From Spirodela intermedia (Eukaryota; Streptophyta; Magnoliopsida; Alismatales; Araceae), in contig LR746272.1 in the NCBI GenBank assembly GCA_902729315.2, positions 8,674,327 through 8,738,326 of the forward strand: a DNA stretch of 64,000 nt, in the 5' to 3' direction. The notes beneath the pieces are model-generated. The model was given only the letters and a program-made list of their open reading frames with translations. It made no database searches and had not been told where the DNA came from. Positions within the stretch are counted from its first letter, which is position 1. Each line of letters starts with the position of its first letter. Made by a program: the position numbers and the translations under genes. Shown here in pieces: positions 10,695 to 22,240 of the stretch.

Positions 10695-13600
10695 TCAGCA
10701 GTCGAAGGAGATGCAGCTCTGCGCAGCAGCCGAAGGGTCCCTCTGGGCAAGGAAGGCGTCTAGCTTCACCCAGAGGACCGAGAGGAGGGAGGCCAGCAGC
10801 AGAGACCAGAGCACCACCACCGTCGGAATCCTGTTCTGCCGCCCCAGCAGCCCCTTGAGGAATGGGTACAGATGCACCACCACCCACATGGCGAAGAACA
10901 TCTTCCCCAGTAGCGGCCCCCACGCTTCGTACCCACCGTTGACGGCGCCGGAGAATCCCGCCGCCACTCCCACTAGGTTCACCACCAGCAGGGTCGTCGG
11001 CGGGACCAGCAGGGTCGTCCACTTCACGGCGTAGAGCTCTCCCAACTCGCTGCCGCCGTCGCCGGCGGCGGCCTTCGCCGTGACGGTGAAGCTGGTGTCG
11101 ACTCCTGCTAGGACCTTGAGCAGGCCCTGGAAGACCGCGAAGAGGTGCGCCGAGACGCCGCCGATCACCCAGAACTGTTCGTTCCGCCACCAGTCCTCGA
11201 TTCCCACCCCGCTCCACCGCAGCTCCAGCACGGTGGTCATGACGATCGAGACGAACAACCCTAGAAACCAGACGCCCGCCAAGTTCGACAGCTGCAACAA
11301 GCAGAGGAATTAGCTCGTCGGAATGATGAACCAGAGAGATGACATGAGAGTTTTTTTTTGGGTTACCGTGGGGATGATGAACTTGCCGGTGAGGAGGCAG
11401 ATGGCTGGCAGGGCGCAGTAGGCGACGAGCGGGAGAGAGGTGAAGGGGTAGACGACGGTGCTGATGTAGGCCACCCGCTGGAGCCACCGGAGGCGGCCTC
11501 CGGCGAAGCCGTACCAGAGAGGACAGTGCCGGCTGAGGAAGATCTCCACGGAACCGAGCGCCCAGCGCAGCACCTGGTGCAGCCGGTCGGAGAGGTTAAT
11601 GGGGGCCGAGCCCTTGAAGGCCGGCCTCGCCGGCATGCAGTAGATCGATCTCCAGCCCCGGCAGTGCATCTTGAACCCCGTCAGAATATCCTCTGTGACG
11701 GACCCGTATATCCAGCCGATCTGAGAACAGAACCAGTGTTTCCAGGCATTTTTCAGCTTCTTCTTCCTCTGTAAAAATAGGGTTTTTTAGAACCAGGAAG
11801 AAAAGAGAAGGACGTCTCTCGCCGTGGTACCTCCTTGCCCCATTCGGTCTTCGCCTCGTACCCGCAGCTGATGACGTGAATGGCTTCCCTGATCAGGGTC
11901 GATGGGTCAACGCTCTCGGCGACTCCGCCGGCCTCCATCAGCGTCGATTCTATGAACGCCGGGGAAAGCCCGAAGGTCTTCTCGAAGCTCAGCCGGGAGA
12001 TGAGCAGCGACCGCTCGTGCTCGTCGTAGTCTGCACGGGCTCTGGGTTTCAGCAGTGTCAACTCTCCCCCGAGATTGTGAGGAAGATGGAGTGGAGGAGC
12101 TTACTGTCGATTTCCCTGAGGTTGAAGATCGCAGAGCTGAGATCTTCCCGCAGCGAATCTCTGTAAATCTCTTTCTGATCTCTGGGGTCTTTCTTAGGGG
12201 GTCGACACCAGAGGCGGCAGCAGCTGCGGGAAGAAGCGGCGGAGAGGGCCGACGGCGGCGGCGGCGGCCCGTACCCGTAGAGAGCCTGCCGGAAGAAGAC
12301 GCACCCCGTTCCCACATAGACGGGGCCCTGAATGCCGTCGAGACCTTTCATGTTGACCTGCGATCATCAGCAAACGAAGAAGTGTGAGTAAGAACACGAG
12401 GGCCTCGTTCTCAATCTCTCCATTTTTATTTTTTATTTCTGTTTTCTCCAAGGTTCAGCAGCTGACATCAAAGAACACCACGTTGCGGTTCGCATATCGG
12501 TCGCTACGGTCAATGCCATCGAATCTCTGGGGGAACTGGACGTAGCAGATGTCAGCGCCCACTGTTGGATCCATCATGAAGCACATAGCCTCTCGGACGG
12601 CCTTACTGTTGTTGACATAGTGATCGCAGTCGAGGTTGAGAATGTACGGAGCGTTCGTAAGGACGGCCGAGACTCGGACCTGCATCACCCCGCAGACATT
12701 CCATAACTCCAAGCTCAAGAAGATAAAAATAAGATTAAATCAACCCTTTTCGATCGTGACGAGAACAATCAGGAAGAACGCAGGGGTGCCTAACCAGAGC
12801 ATTCATCGCGCCGGCCTTCTTGTGGTGCTGATAGCCAGGTCTCTTCTCCCTTGAGACATAAACCAGCCGCGGAAGCTCCTTTCCTTCGATGTCATGAGCC
12901 CCGCTGTGCCCGAGAAAAACCTGAAGAAGATCACAGACTAAGAACTTGGCGCGGAAAGAGATGACATTCCCACGGGTTATGACGGGGAACCTGAATCATT
13001 CCAGGGTGATCGCGGGGGTTGTTCCCCGGCCAGGGCGTTCCGTCTGGCATCATCCAGCCTTCATCTGGGGTCTTCTGAGCTTTGGCTACCAAAGCGTTTA
13101 TCCTCACCTTATACTCTTCGTAATCTCTCTGTAACAGTGAGATGGAGATCATCAGTGAGGGTTCTTCTGGCTGTCAAAGGCGTTTGCGAGAATCAGAGTA
13201 AGAAAACGTGGGTGGGCCTGAGGTTGCGGTCACCTTCATGGCTCTTCGTTCTTTGACGAAAGAGGGGTGGACTTTGTCCTTCAAGTAGTCGATCTTCTGC
13301 AAGAAGTAAAATTCCGGGGCCCGCGGCTCGATCGAGTATTTCTTGCAGAATGGGACCCACTTTCTTGCAAACTCTGCTGTCTCGGAGAGGGTTTCGAAGG
13401 TGAGCATGGCGGACCCGTCATCAGAAACGTAGCAAGATACCTTCTCGACAGGATAATCCACAGAGAGAATTGAAAGCACAGTATTTGCGGTGATCAGTGG
13501 CGGCTCCTTTAGTGGGTCCACAGTGCTCACGAAGAAATCCACAGCAGCCAGCTCACTGGCTTCACCTTCTTTCTCATATCTGGAATAAGAACATACATAA

Positions 13601-15238
13601 AATAGATAAATACGGGCCCTTGAGAATAAAACATATTTTTTCATAGTATCTTGTTGACGATTTGCGTTGACAATTCATTTTCTAAAAGCATTATCTTATA
13701 TCGTCAACGGGTCAAAGAGTAATCGGATACTTTTCCATAATGAATTCAGATATTCAGGAAGAACACATCACGTAGAATAAATTTAAGGTCGATAAATAGA
13801 AGCCTGACATCGAAGGATTTAATCGAAAGTTTTCATTGACCAGAAATTTTAGAGGCGTACCTTGAGGACAGCCTCTCAATGTATGCTTCTCTCGTTATAG
13901 GAGACCATTTGGGAAACTGGTCTAGAACCCAAGATATGGCAAACCAAATCTCGCAGATTACAGATGTCAGCCATAGACCGTAAGAACTGTCAACAGGGTG
14001 CGTAATTCTGTAGTTAAAGAAGAGGAGGAGGACTACCAATCTCACAATGATCATCGCCCTGTACGCTGTGAGCTTGTTTCTAGAAATGGGAACAGCTCTA
14101 GAAAGTGGCTCTCCATCTTCTGCTGACCTTGAAACAACACAATACCATAAAAAAGATCGCAGATAGTGAAAATATACAGTGGAAATCGAGAGCATTGTAG
14201 ATTTGAGACAGATAATTATACTGTTTTAGGAATGGGGTGATGAAAATAATTAAATATGGAGAGAGGAAACTGAAACCGTCGCATACCTTTGCACATATCA
14301 ACATAAGACATGATAATTTAATGTAAGGGACGAGACAGAGATTTTTAAAGATGATGAAAAAATGTCTTTCATATTCACAAATCTAAGCATACTGCGATGA
14401 ATGAAGTTAGCAAAATAAATCTTTTTGAAATCCGTATATCTTGAACACAAATTTCTTCCATAAGTTTGGAAGTCTAACAATGTAGAAAAATTGAATGATT
14501 TGCCTCAATAAGATGCTTACTGGCTGTCCACAATCTGCTGTTCTGATGGAGCTTGAGTTTCCTTTTTATAATTACTTCCGTTATTCTTCTTTTTATTTTT
14601 CTTTTCTCTCCAACCCTCCACTCTGTTCTTCCAAAGTGGGTTTCCAGATCCGCCATCTGTCTCTTTAGAAGCACATAGATCGTCATTATTTTATGGCAAA
14701 TGATGAATCCTCAAGAAGAAAGTTTGGAAACCTGCGAGCGTTACCACTTTCCACCTCAGAGAGGCTGCTTGAACTCCTGACATGAGCTCCATCACCCTGT
14801 ACAGAGAAGAAACATGACGAGGGATGGTTAATCTCCCGAACAACAGGCCGATGATTAGCTAAAAACAATATTATTCAATAAAAACCATCCATCCAATCCA
14901 TCCTGTACCAGATAATCGTCGAGATGAGAACCCATGGTCAACCTCTCGCCCGGTACCTCGTGATTCTCCGAAGAATTGTCTGGATAGCACAAGTTTCGTT
15001 TAGGTGGTACGGCTGAAGAATTTTCACCACGAAAAGTAATCACAAGGGATACCAGATACTCACAATAAGGTGTGTTGCACCTCGGGCAGATCTCCCGTCC
15101 CCCTCTGAGCTCGTCCTCCAAGCATGTCGGGCAGAGAGAATAATCACACCCGGGGCAAGCCGAGAAGGCCACACCGCACACGGACGAGACACCCACCGGC
15201 CTCGCGCAGCACCTGCAGGGAGGGCCTCCCGACTCCAT
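10695..15238 (-). CDS. CESA8: Cellulose synthase catalytic subunit, secondary-wall CESA8 class (rice CESA4 class)
   Basis: Thirteen exons: 15064-15238, 14909-14979, 14745-14796, 14521-14656, 13861-14127, 13234-13579, 12991-13128, 12795-12920, 12467-12679, 12105-12357, 11831-12030, 11367-11720, 10695-11291. All phases agree and give 975 residues, close to the usual 985. An N-terminal CxxC zinc finger (CPGC, CPTC, CPRC pairs) comes first, then two membrane helices (exon 5). The GT2 catalytic core follows: [18 protein letters not shown] (DxD), TEDILTG and QVLRW (QxxRW). The class-specific region runs through exons 10-11. Six C-terminal helices end in ISFDC. Short N-terminus, LSNLAG junction and [12 protein letters not shown] segment fit the CESA8 class best. 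It acts in plasma-membrane rosettes with CESA4 and CESA7 partners during xylem and fibre wall thickening. The start is the first ATG before the zinc finger. Confidence 0.95.
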
Positions 15239-15392
15239 CCCGCGATCTTGGTCAGCACGGGCGCCAAGAACAGAGCTATTATCGCCGTCTCGCCATACAG
15301 AGGATTTGTAATGGCCATGAGAAGAGGAGAGGTTAGAGCGTCGGCGTCGGTAGTTGGAATGAGAGAACGGAAGCAAACCTCCGCCGATCGCG

Positions 15393-15532
15393 CTTGATTC
15401 CTTTCTACTCTTCTGGGTGTCCGCTCCACCTGTCCGAGAGAACCTGCCGGCGGTGTTGCGGGATGGGGAAGGCAGAGGCGGTTTCTATCGGACGGGTGGA
15501 GCGGACATCTGGAAGAGTAGAAAAGAATCAAG
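15393..15532. repeat. Inverted repeat, 45-bp arms, upstream of CESA
   Basis: Arm 15393-15437 and arm 15488-15532 are reverse complements at 40 of 45 positions; all five differences are transitions. They flank a 50-bp spacer. The left arm is CESA 5' flank. The right arm is joined directly to the inverted CESA intron 7 to exon 9 copy, so this marks the junction of an inverted duplication. Confidence 0.85.
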
Positions 15533-15940
15533 CCCGTAGGAATGTCAGCTTTTTCTGCGTCAAGTTCTTAGCCTACGATCTTCTTCTTCTTCATCATCTT
15601 CAGGTTTTGCTCAGGCAGAGCGGGGTAAATGATGTCCCAAGGGAGAAGAGACCTGGCTATCAGCACCACAAGAAGGCCGGCGCAATGAGTGCTCTGGTTA
15701 GTCCCTGTGCTCTTCCTGGCTATTCTCGTCATCATCAAGAAAGCTAAAAAGGTTAGCTTTAGTCTTTATTGTTATCTTCTTGAGCTTGCAGTTATGGAAG
15801 TCTGCGAGGTCCCTACGAACACTCCGTACATTCTTATCCTCGACTGCAATCACTAGGTCAACAAAAGTTGAGGCTGTCCGAGAGGCCTTATGCTTCGTAA
15901 AGGATACAAATGTCAGCGCTGACATCTGCCGACGCCTCGC
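15533..15940 (+). pseudogene. Inverted, truncated CESA pseudogene fragment (intron 7 to exon 9)
   Basis: Read on the plus strand, this stretch matches the minus-strand CESA gene from the end of intron 7 through exon 8, intron 8 and part of exon 9. Exon 8 keeps [15 protein letters not shown] but has lost about 36-40 bp encoding the conserved [13 protein letters not shown] part. The exon 8 donor survives as CTG|GTTAGT. In exon 9 the segment matching [16 protein letters not shown] now reads with a stop at the Tyr codon (TAG) and frame damage; similarity ends shortly after GCTGACATCTGC. Introns are retained, so it arose by DNA duplication, not retroposition. It is non-coding in its present form. 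Confidence 0.88.
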
Positions 15941-16142
15941 CAACTAACATGATCTTCAAGAACTCCTCATTTAAAACTGAAACAGGAATCGATTATATTT
16001 TTCCCAATATTTGACGGAGAAACCTCCTAAATTCTCTTTAAAACCGCTTAATTTCAACACTGTATTTTAAAATCAATAGCACCCAAAAAATTTTCCGGCA
16101 ATTATTCAATGATGAAAAAGGATTCCTTACCCAGAGACCCAC

Positions 16143-16240
16143 TATTGTGACAATTAATAGGGCTCTGAAAATAAATCAGAAAAATAATCTAAGAAATTTG
16201 AAAAAAGACCTTGTGATACTAAAATAATACTTTTAAAAAA
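16143..16240 (-). mobile_element. LTR-end fragment related to the LTR at 26381-27048
   Basis: The stretch starting TATTGTGACAATTAATAGGG aligns over about 95 bp with the start of the LTR at 26381 (TGTTGTGATAGTTAGTATGG). Shared blocks include TGAAAATAA, AATAATC, AAGAAATTTGAAAA and AGACCTTG. It is diverged and fades after about 16240. It is either the decayed partner LTR of the same element or a separate insertion of the same family. Confidence 0.6.
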
Positions 16241-18659
16241 TAAAAAATTCATTATTATAACACAAGAGAAAATTACATTGTCCAGCCGAAGAGATAATTG
16301 AGTTTAGCTGCAGCCGCACTGCAGCAGTATACATAAATAAAAAAAGATCAAGTTTATGGCCCTTACGACCAGAATCCATTAACCCTCTTATTTCATCTCT
16401 TCACTCCTTGTACTTGACAATGATCTTCTTTCCTTTCAGGCCTGTCTATGGCTGGCCACTTCCTCTACTTGAGTTGGTGTCTTGATATCCATCTCCCTTG
16501 TGATACCATGTACAAGGGCCTAATTTTTACACAAAAGATAAATCTTAAGGCAAGTGTCTTGGAAGCTTTGACCATGTGCTAAAATATTGGTTAACTATAT
16601 ATTAAGGGCAGGGGAGGCTGTTTCATCCAGTGGATTACAAAATTTGAGACCTTAGGAGAAGAGTGGATGAAACCATCATTTTCAGATAGGTGAGAGTGGA
16701 GCTTATGGTAGACATTAATCATAGAATAGAATTCACATAAATCGCCAAATTTTAAGCAAATTATCATCACTTAATTCACTAATCTATGCATATTTCTAGG
16801 ATAAGGGTGGAATTGGTTGCTTCCTCCTCATAGGTTAGGTATGGATTTACGGATCATGACTATTGGCACTTCCTCCTTCAATGTGTATATCTCCCCCTTT
16901 CTTTTTGTCTTTTTTTTTTCTCTTTTCTATTCCTTCACGACTTATGGCACCTCCCCTTCTCTCCATTCGTATATATTTTGTGGTGTCACTTACTTTGTAC
17001 GAGTTTATTCATTCAAGGGATTTTGTACCACAGATTCTATACATGACTAGCATTAGAAATGGGTTATACTCAGAATTTTGTGCATCTTTACGTGGATTCT
17101 AAATCTTAATACTATTTATTGTTCATACATTTACTCATCTCTCCCTTTATCCTCCGATGATCCTACAGGGTAGACAAACTATTAAGTTTAAAGTAAGAAG
17201 GCTTAAGTTTCACAAATGTTCAGAGCATAGGTATCATAGCCCCTTTCATTCTGTCGTTGGTCAGCCTTTTCTAGTTTCACTATGTCCCGTTTTCATGAAA
17301 GTAGATACTGAAAATTTCAATTTCCATTTCACCTGATAATGAGTTGCATTCCCCTTGCGATTGGCTAAGTTTGAAGGGTTCAATCATCTAAGTCCCTAGT
17401 GGACTTCGATGATTGGCCTTGAATTTTAGCCAATCTTCTTCTCTACCTATATTTGAATCCCACCCCCTCACCCAATTCTTCAGAAATGATTTTCATTATA
17501 TTATTTTCTTTCCTTGACCAACTTTCTTCTAAATCACAATTTTCCTATGACAGGTTTTCATAGTCATGCTCGCATGGATTCCTCAATCTTACATCCTCAT
17601 CGTCGTCAACACTGTTCTCTTCTTAGTTAAGTTCCTTTGCTGATTTCTCTTCAAACACCTTAGCTACTTTTGTCAACCCAGTCTGATGAGATTTACTATC
17701 TCCTATAGATGAGTCCACCTTCGTGTGTTCTTCTTGGTCTTCTTCTGTTTATGGCACATCTTCATTTTTCCTAAGAATCTTAGCTGCCACTTTCTGATCC
17801 TTCTTCTCTCATGGTGTATTCTCCACAGATGAGACGGATGCCTGCCTATTTAGAGTTTTTTTTTCATAGGATCAAATAATTGGGAAGGCATTGGGCTGGA
17901 GGAGATCTAGAGGATGCTATCTTTTTTGTGTCCATACCAAGGAGATTGTGAGATTGAGTGGGGCAACTTCCCCTTCTCCTTTTGATGGGAAGGACAACTT
18001 TCTTCCTCTTCTATAGAACTATTCGAGATGCTCGAGTTTTTTTCTAGATTACTCTCCTTAAGGGGTGTTGTAGAGGCAACAATTACTTTTTATATTTCAG
18101 TTTTACCATCAATTCTATTTTCCCTTTGGAAGAGCTCCCCCGTCTTGGTTTGAGGGGGTCGATCAGCTCTCACAACTTGTTGCAAGTGTGTATTTATTTT
18201 TAAGTTATTTTTTGGCAGGCCCCTTTCCTCTATCCTGTTTTTTCAGTCAATAATTTATTTTTCTGATGGAATGTTTTTATGACCCATTGTTTAGTAGGTT
18301 CTTTCGTGATAATAAGGGCTCTCAATCCTCTCCCATACTCCTCCACCCTTCTCCTTCTTACCCCAATACATTATATCCTACCACAGTTTAGATAGTACTA
18401 TTTTTTTTTCACCTACATCGGAGGGCAAGGAACTTGGTTCTTTTGTCTAGTTCCTCTCTTCTCATTCTATTTTTGCGTTCTTAATTTAGATGGCCTATCT
18501 TCCAGTAAATGCTACAAAATGGAGATTTGCATTCCATCACCACATGTTGTCTAATTGTCTCTTTGTCCCCATTATATATGATTATAAATCTAGAATAGGT
18601 TTTGATAAATTAATTTCTACACATGTATGTGCATAGCCTGACTTAGTGAACATTTTAAC

Positions 18660-19070
18660 ATCCTTATTAATGAAAATTAACTTTCTTACCATAATTTTGA
18701 TGCTTGTAAATGTCAAGGGATTTAAGAAATGGGATCTCAATCTCGGGAATTCGATCCAAACAGGGACTATTAGAAGGTTTCTCCCCTAGGGTAAAGTAAG
18801 GAGACCATCTAAAAGTTCTCATAAAATAATCTTGATTATTCACACTTCCCTACTCCATACCATCTGAAAATTTACATTTATGTGAATCTGATTATTACAT
18901 GCTGTTTGTTCGTACAATATTTTCCTGTCAAATCTTCCTATTTTTTTCAACTTGTCCCTTATCTCTAGTAAGCTTGGTCTGGTAGGTGAGAACTTCCCTA
19001 CCAAGGCATCTAGAAAAGGGGCTGACAATGTTTTAATATCCTTGAAAAAAAATAGTGGTTTTATACCCAT
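18660..19070 (-). mobile_element. DUF4283-type retroelement ORF relic
   Basis: The minus frame from ATG 19070 to 18840 reads LVGKFSPTRPSLLEIRDKLK ... VNFQMVWSREV. This matches the pattern of plant DUF4283 domains (VGKFS-RPSL-EIR, then a hydrophobic strand and VW-RE). A second piece in another register gives FRWSPYF and RIPEIEIPF, the next conserved block of the same domain. DUF4283 proteins in plants are mostly ORF1/gag-like products of LINE-type retroelements. Stops and frameshifts make it non-functional. Lys/Glu-rich remains further down (about 17550-17900, minus) may be its polar tail. Confidence 0.55.
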
Positions 19071-19920
19071 CTTTCATGGAGATATTATTCGTGAATTTAG
19101 GTCTAATATGTGTGTCCCTGGTGGCGGCTGCATAACTCAACCTCACTAAGGGCAGTTTTACTCCACTAACCCCATCAGTTGGGTTTGGTGAATTTCTTGA
19201 TTTTTTGAGTTCTACATCACTGTGGATGGTTGAAATTTCTGATTTTACACTTGAAGATGATTGACATATGTAAAATTATGAATTAATAAGTGCAAAAGAA
19301 AGGATATTTACCTTTGAACATGTTTGTTTTGATTTAGGCTCAAGTTGGGAAGGGGTGACCCATACCATCGTGTTCCTGCATTTGCTTTTATTATCCCTTC
19401 ATTTACTTTAGCTGATTACTTCATGATTGATTCTCCTTTCTTCTTTTTGCTTGCAAATCTCTAAGAATAGAGCAATACTTCCATTACTTGAGGTTCCATT
19501 TGTGAAGTCTGTTTCTAGTTGACTTAATTTTTTTTGAAGCGGGTCATTTGTTGTTTGTCTTGGATTGCATTCCTTATCTTCATTAACTCCTGTAGCATCT
19601 TGTGGGACTCCTTCTAGTTAGAGATGATAGAAGCATACTAAAGCTTTCTTTGGTATCATTCTGGTGTATATAAGAGGTGAAGTTGAACTTCCATATTCGT
19701 CTTGCCTCCATCTATCATAACTTACAATACTTTTAACTTCTATATTCATCTTGCCTCCATCTATATTTTGCCTTTTAGAACTTCTTTGAGAAATCTCTTG
19801 ATTCTCAAGAGCATGTGTTGAAGGGGTTCTTACATCTGCCTTTCTTATGTAGCTCAATACAATCAACCAGAAGAAGGATGAAAGGTTTTTGACCTAGTTG
19901 AAGAAAACACATATAATTGG

Positions 19921-20556
19921 TGTTGACAAAGTTGAAAATATATGAATTTTATGATAAAATGAAGTAAAACGTAGTCTATGTGTCTAATTCTAGTGAACTC
20001 GAGGCTCAAGAGGTGTGAAGACTTTATTTAGCCCAAATTCAATTCTAAATAGCATAATAAGAGATTTGGGCATATGTTAAATGTGCATAAATTACTCAGA
20101 TTCTTATTTTAATATTTTTTTCAAGTTTAAAATTCAAAATTTACCCAAATTGTTAAGAGCGTTCTATCATAACCCTCTTATTTTTAGGGCCATTTTAACT
20201 ACTTTCTCTTTTTCTAGGTTAATAATGAATGTTTGCCATATAAATAGCCCCCCCTTATAGCCCAAGAGGCAATTTAAGTTCTTATAAATTTATTTTTGAG
20301 TTATCTTTCTCTCTAGAGGTCCTCCATCTTTGCTAGTGGATTTCAACATCTTGTGGACTTAGGAGATCATTTGTAATCCTATAGACTAATGATTAATCCC
20401 TTGTAAGCGGCGAGGTTTCTTCACCTTGTGTACTAAGGGTGAAGGATTTTCATGAAAATCAAGTATTTGCTAGATTCAAGGATGAAATTTCAACTCTATG
20501 AAGCTCAAGTTGAATCAGCTTGATCAAAATACCATCAAGTTAACATTTCTACTACA
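19921..20556 (+). mobile_element. Copia-type LTR, plus orientation (636 bp)
   Basis: The segment starts TGTTGACA and ends TACTACA, giving the TG...CA ends of an LTR. A TATAAATA box lies at 20239-20246, followed about 250 bp on by T-rich and repeat-like R/U5 sequence. A degenerate primer-binding site begins at the next base. I did not find a matching 3' LTR, so the element is truncated. Confidence 0.65.
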
Positions 20557-20568
20557 TGATATCAAACC
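20557..20568 (+). other. Degenerate Copia primer-binding site
   Basis: TGATATCAAACC matches the initiator-tRNA-Met primer site TGGTATCAGAGC at 9 of 12 positions and directly abuts the LTR end. Two of the three mismatches are G-to-A changes. Confidence 0.6.
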
Positions 20569-21879
20569 AAGGTTGTAGGTCTTATTTTCATTGTTGATCA
20601 ATTTTATCAAGGTTGTAGGTATATTCAAATTTAGTTGAGTCAATAATTTTTGAATGATTTTTATTTTTGAGTACTAAATATAGTCAGTTTGAACATCATA
20701 ACATTTTTAGAATAAGATTCACTATTTACAAACAAATTGTTAATGTTATTATTATAATAGTATTGGTGCAATCTATATTTTGAAATTGAGATTAAAGATT
20801 GAGAGACACTGTAATCCAAATAAAGGTGATTGAATAAAGAAGATTTTTGAAGTAGATATTACAAAACTTATCTTGTGACAGTTTTGCGTAATGACATATA
20901 TTTTAATGATATTGAATGTGATGTAATTGATATAGATTGTTGTGAGGACTTTGACAGTTTCATGTGAATGTAACATATATATTCTAGAAAAAATCAATAT
21001 GTACTTGATATAGAAAGTCAAATATTGATATCTTGTTCTCCCAAAAGTTTTTTCAGGCACAAAGAAAACATGAGAAAAGAAAGATACAAAAAATGAAAAC
21101 GAAACATATTTGAAAAGTGTTGAGGGAGAAGTCAAAGGAAGTGTTGGTGAAGACGACGAGAATGCAGGTGGGGTCTGCTCCTCAACTTCCATGAATATAC
21201 CAAACCCTTGCTTGTTGTGGGAACCCTAGCTCTCCATCCCCCATTGCCCTAGACCTTCGATCACATGGGCGTCCCACCAGATCACCACCGCTGCAAACAC
21301 GATGGCGGCAATGGCGTGCCCGATGTCAAGGCAGCAGCCATGGAAGGCCTGGTTCCCGTGCTTCTAGCAAAAACCTCAGTAGGCGGCAACGGCGGTGGCA
21401 GGAGGCAGCCTCATGTACCACAGAGATCACATGTGACATCATTTTCAGGGAAGATGATAGCAATAACGGAAATGGATCAATGTCTGATGAGTTAGCTTGG
21501 AAGCTTAAACTACACATCTTTCACTTCCTAGTAAGATTTCAGTTGTTCGATGAAAAGGTCATTGATTGCGATCGTCAAAGATCAATTGAGAAAATTAGCC
21601 CCATTTATTTGATTAAACGGCTCACGTAAGCATTTGATAAGCTTGACTTAGTGGTTCCATATTTATTAAAATCCATATGTACAAAATTCGATTAGATCTT
21701 TCCCATTTTTGCTTATTGGGCTTAGCTCATCGATGAGCCATACTTTGTCAACTCTTGAACTTTAAAAAAAATCAATCAAGTAGAAATAATTCAAAATAGA
21801 GACAAACTATAACAAGTTCAAGATAATATTCAAATTATTCTGGGTATGGGTAGTTAAAATAAAATACCTAGGTAGTACT

Positions 21880-22240
21880 AAGAACATTCTAGTTATGGTT
21901 ATTCAAAGGAAACAATGTGGCCAGATATTATGGCCAATCCAAAAGGAGTATATTGAGAAAGTATTTACCAAATTTAGCATGAGCGACCCCATGATTGTTA
22001 GTAGACCTTTAGGTCAAATTGTATATTATTTTTGCAACAATGCTAACTATGATAAACAATAATAACAGATGTTCAATTTAACATGGTAATGTGTTTCGTC
22101 TTTTGATGTATCTTATGGTCTCTACTAAATTGGATCTATAACATATCATAAATATTTCATAAATTTAGGAGAAGAACATTGGTATGCAATAAAGTAAATT
22201 GTGTCATTTAAATGATATAAGAAATATTATTTTCTTATTT
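21880..22240 (+). mobile_element. Copia reverse transcriptase remnant
   Basis: The plus-strand frame reads peptides that follow the C-terminal part of Copia RT: a QRKQCGQI-like strand, then KEYIEKVFTKFSMSDP and VSRPLG. A degenerate GEEHWYAIKWIV-like stretch follows, the start of the linker to RNase H. Order and spacing are those of Copia pol. Several stops interrupt it. It probably belongs to the same element as the LTR at 19921. Confidence 0.65.

Noticed and set aside
10492-11487. A 331-codon minus-strand frame overlapping the CESA 3' exons
   Set aside because: It is an out-of-frame shadow of CESA exons 12-13. The true frame shows QVLRW-linked helices and correct splice phases.
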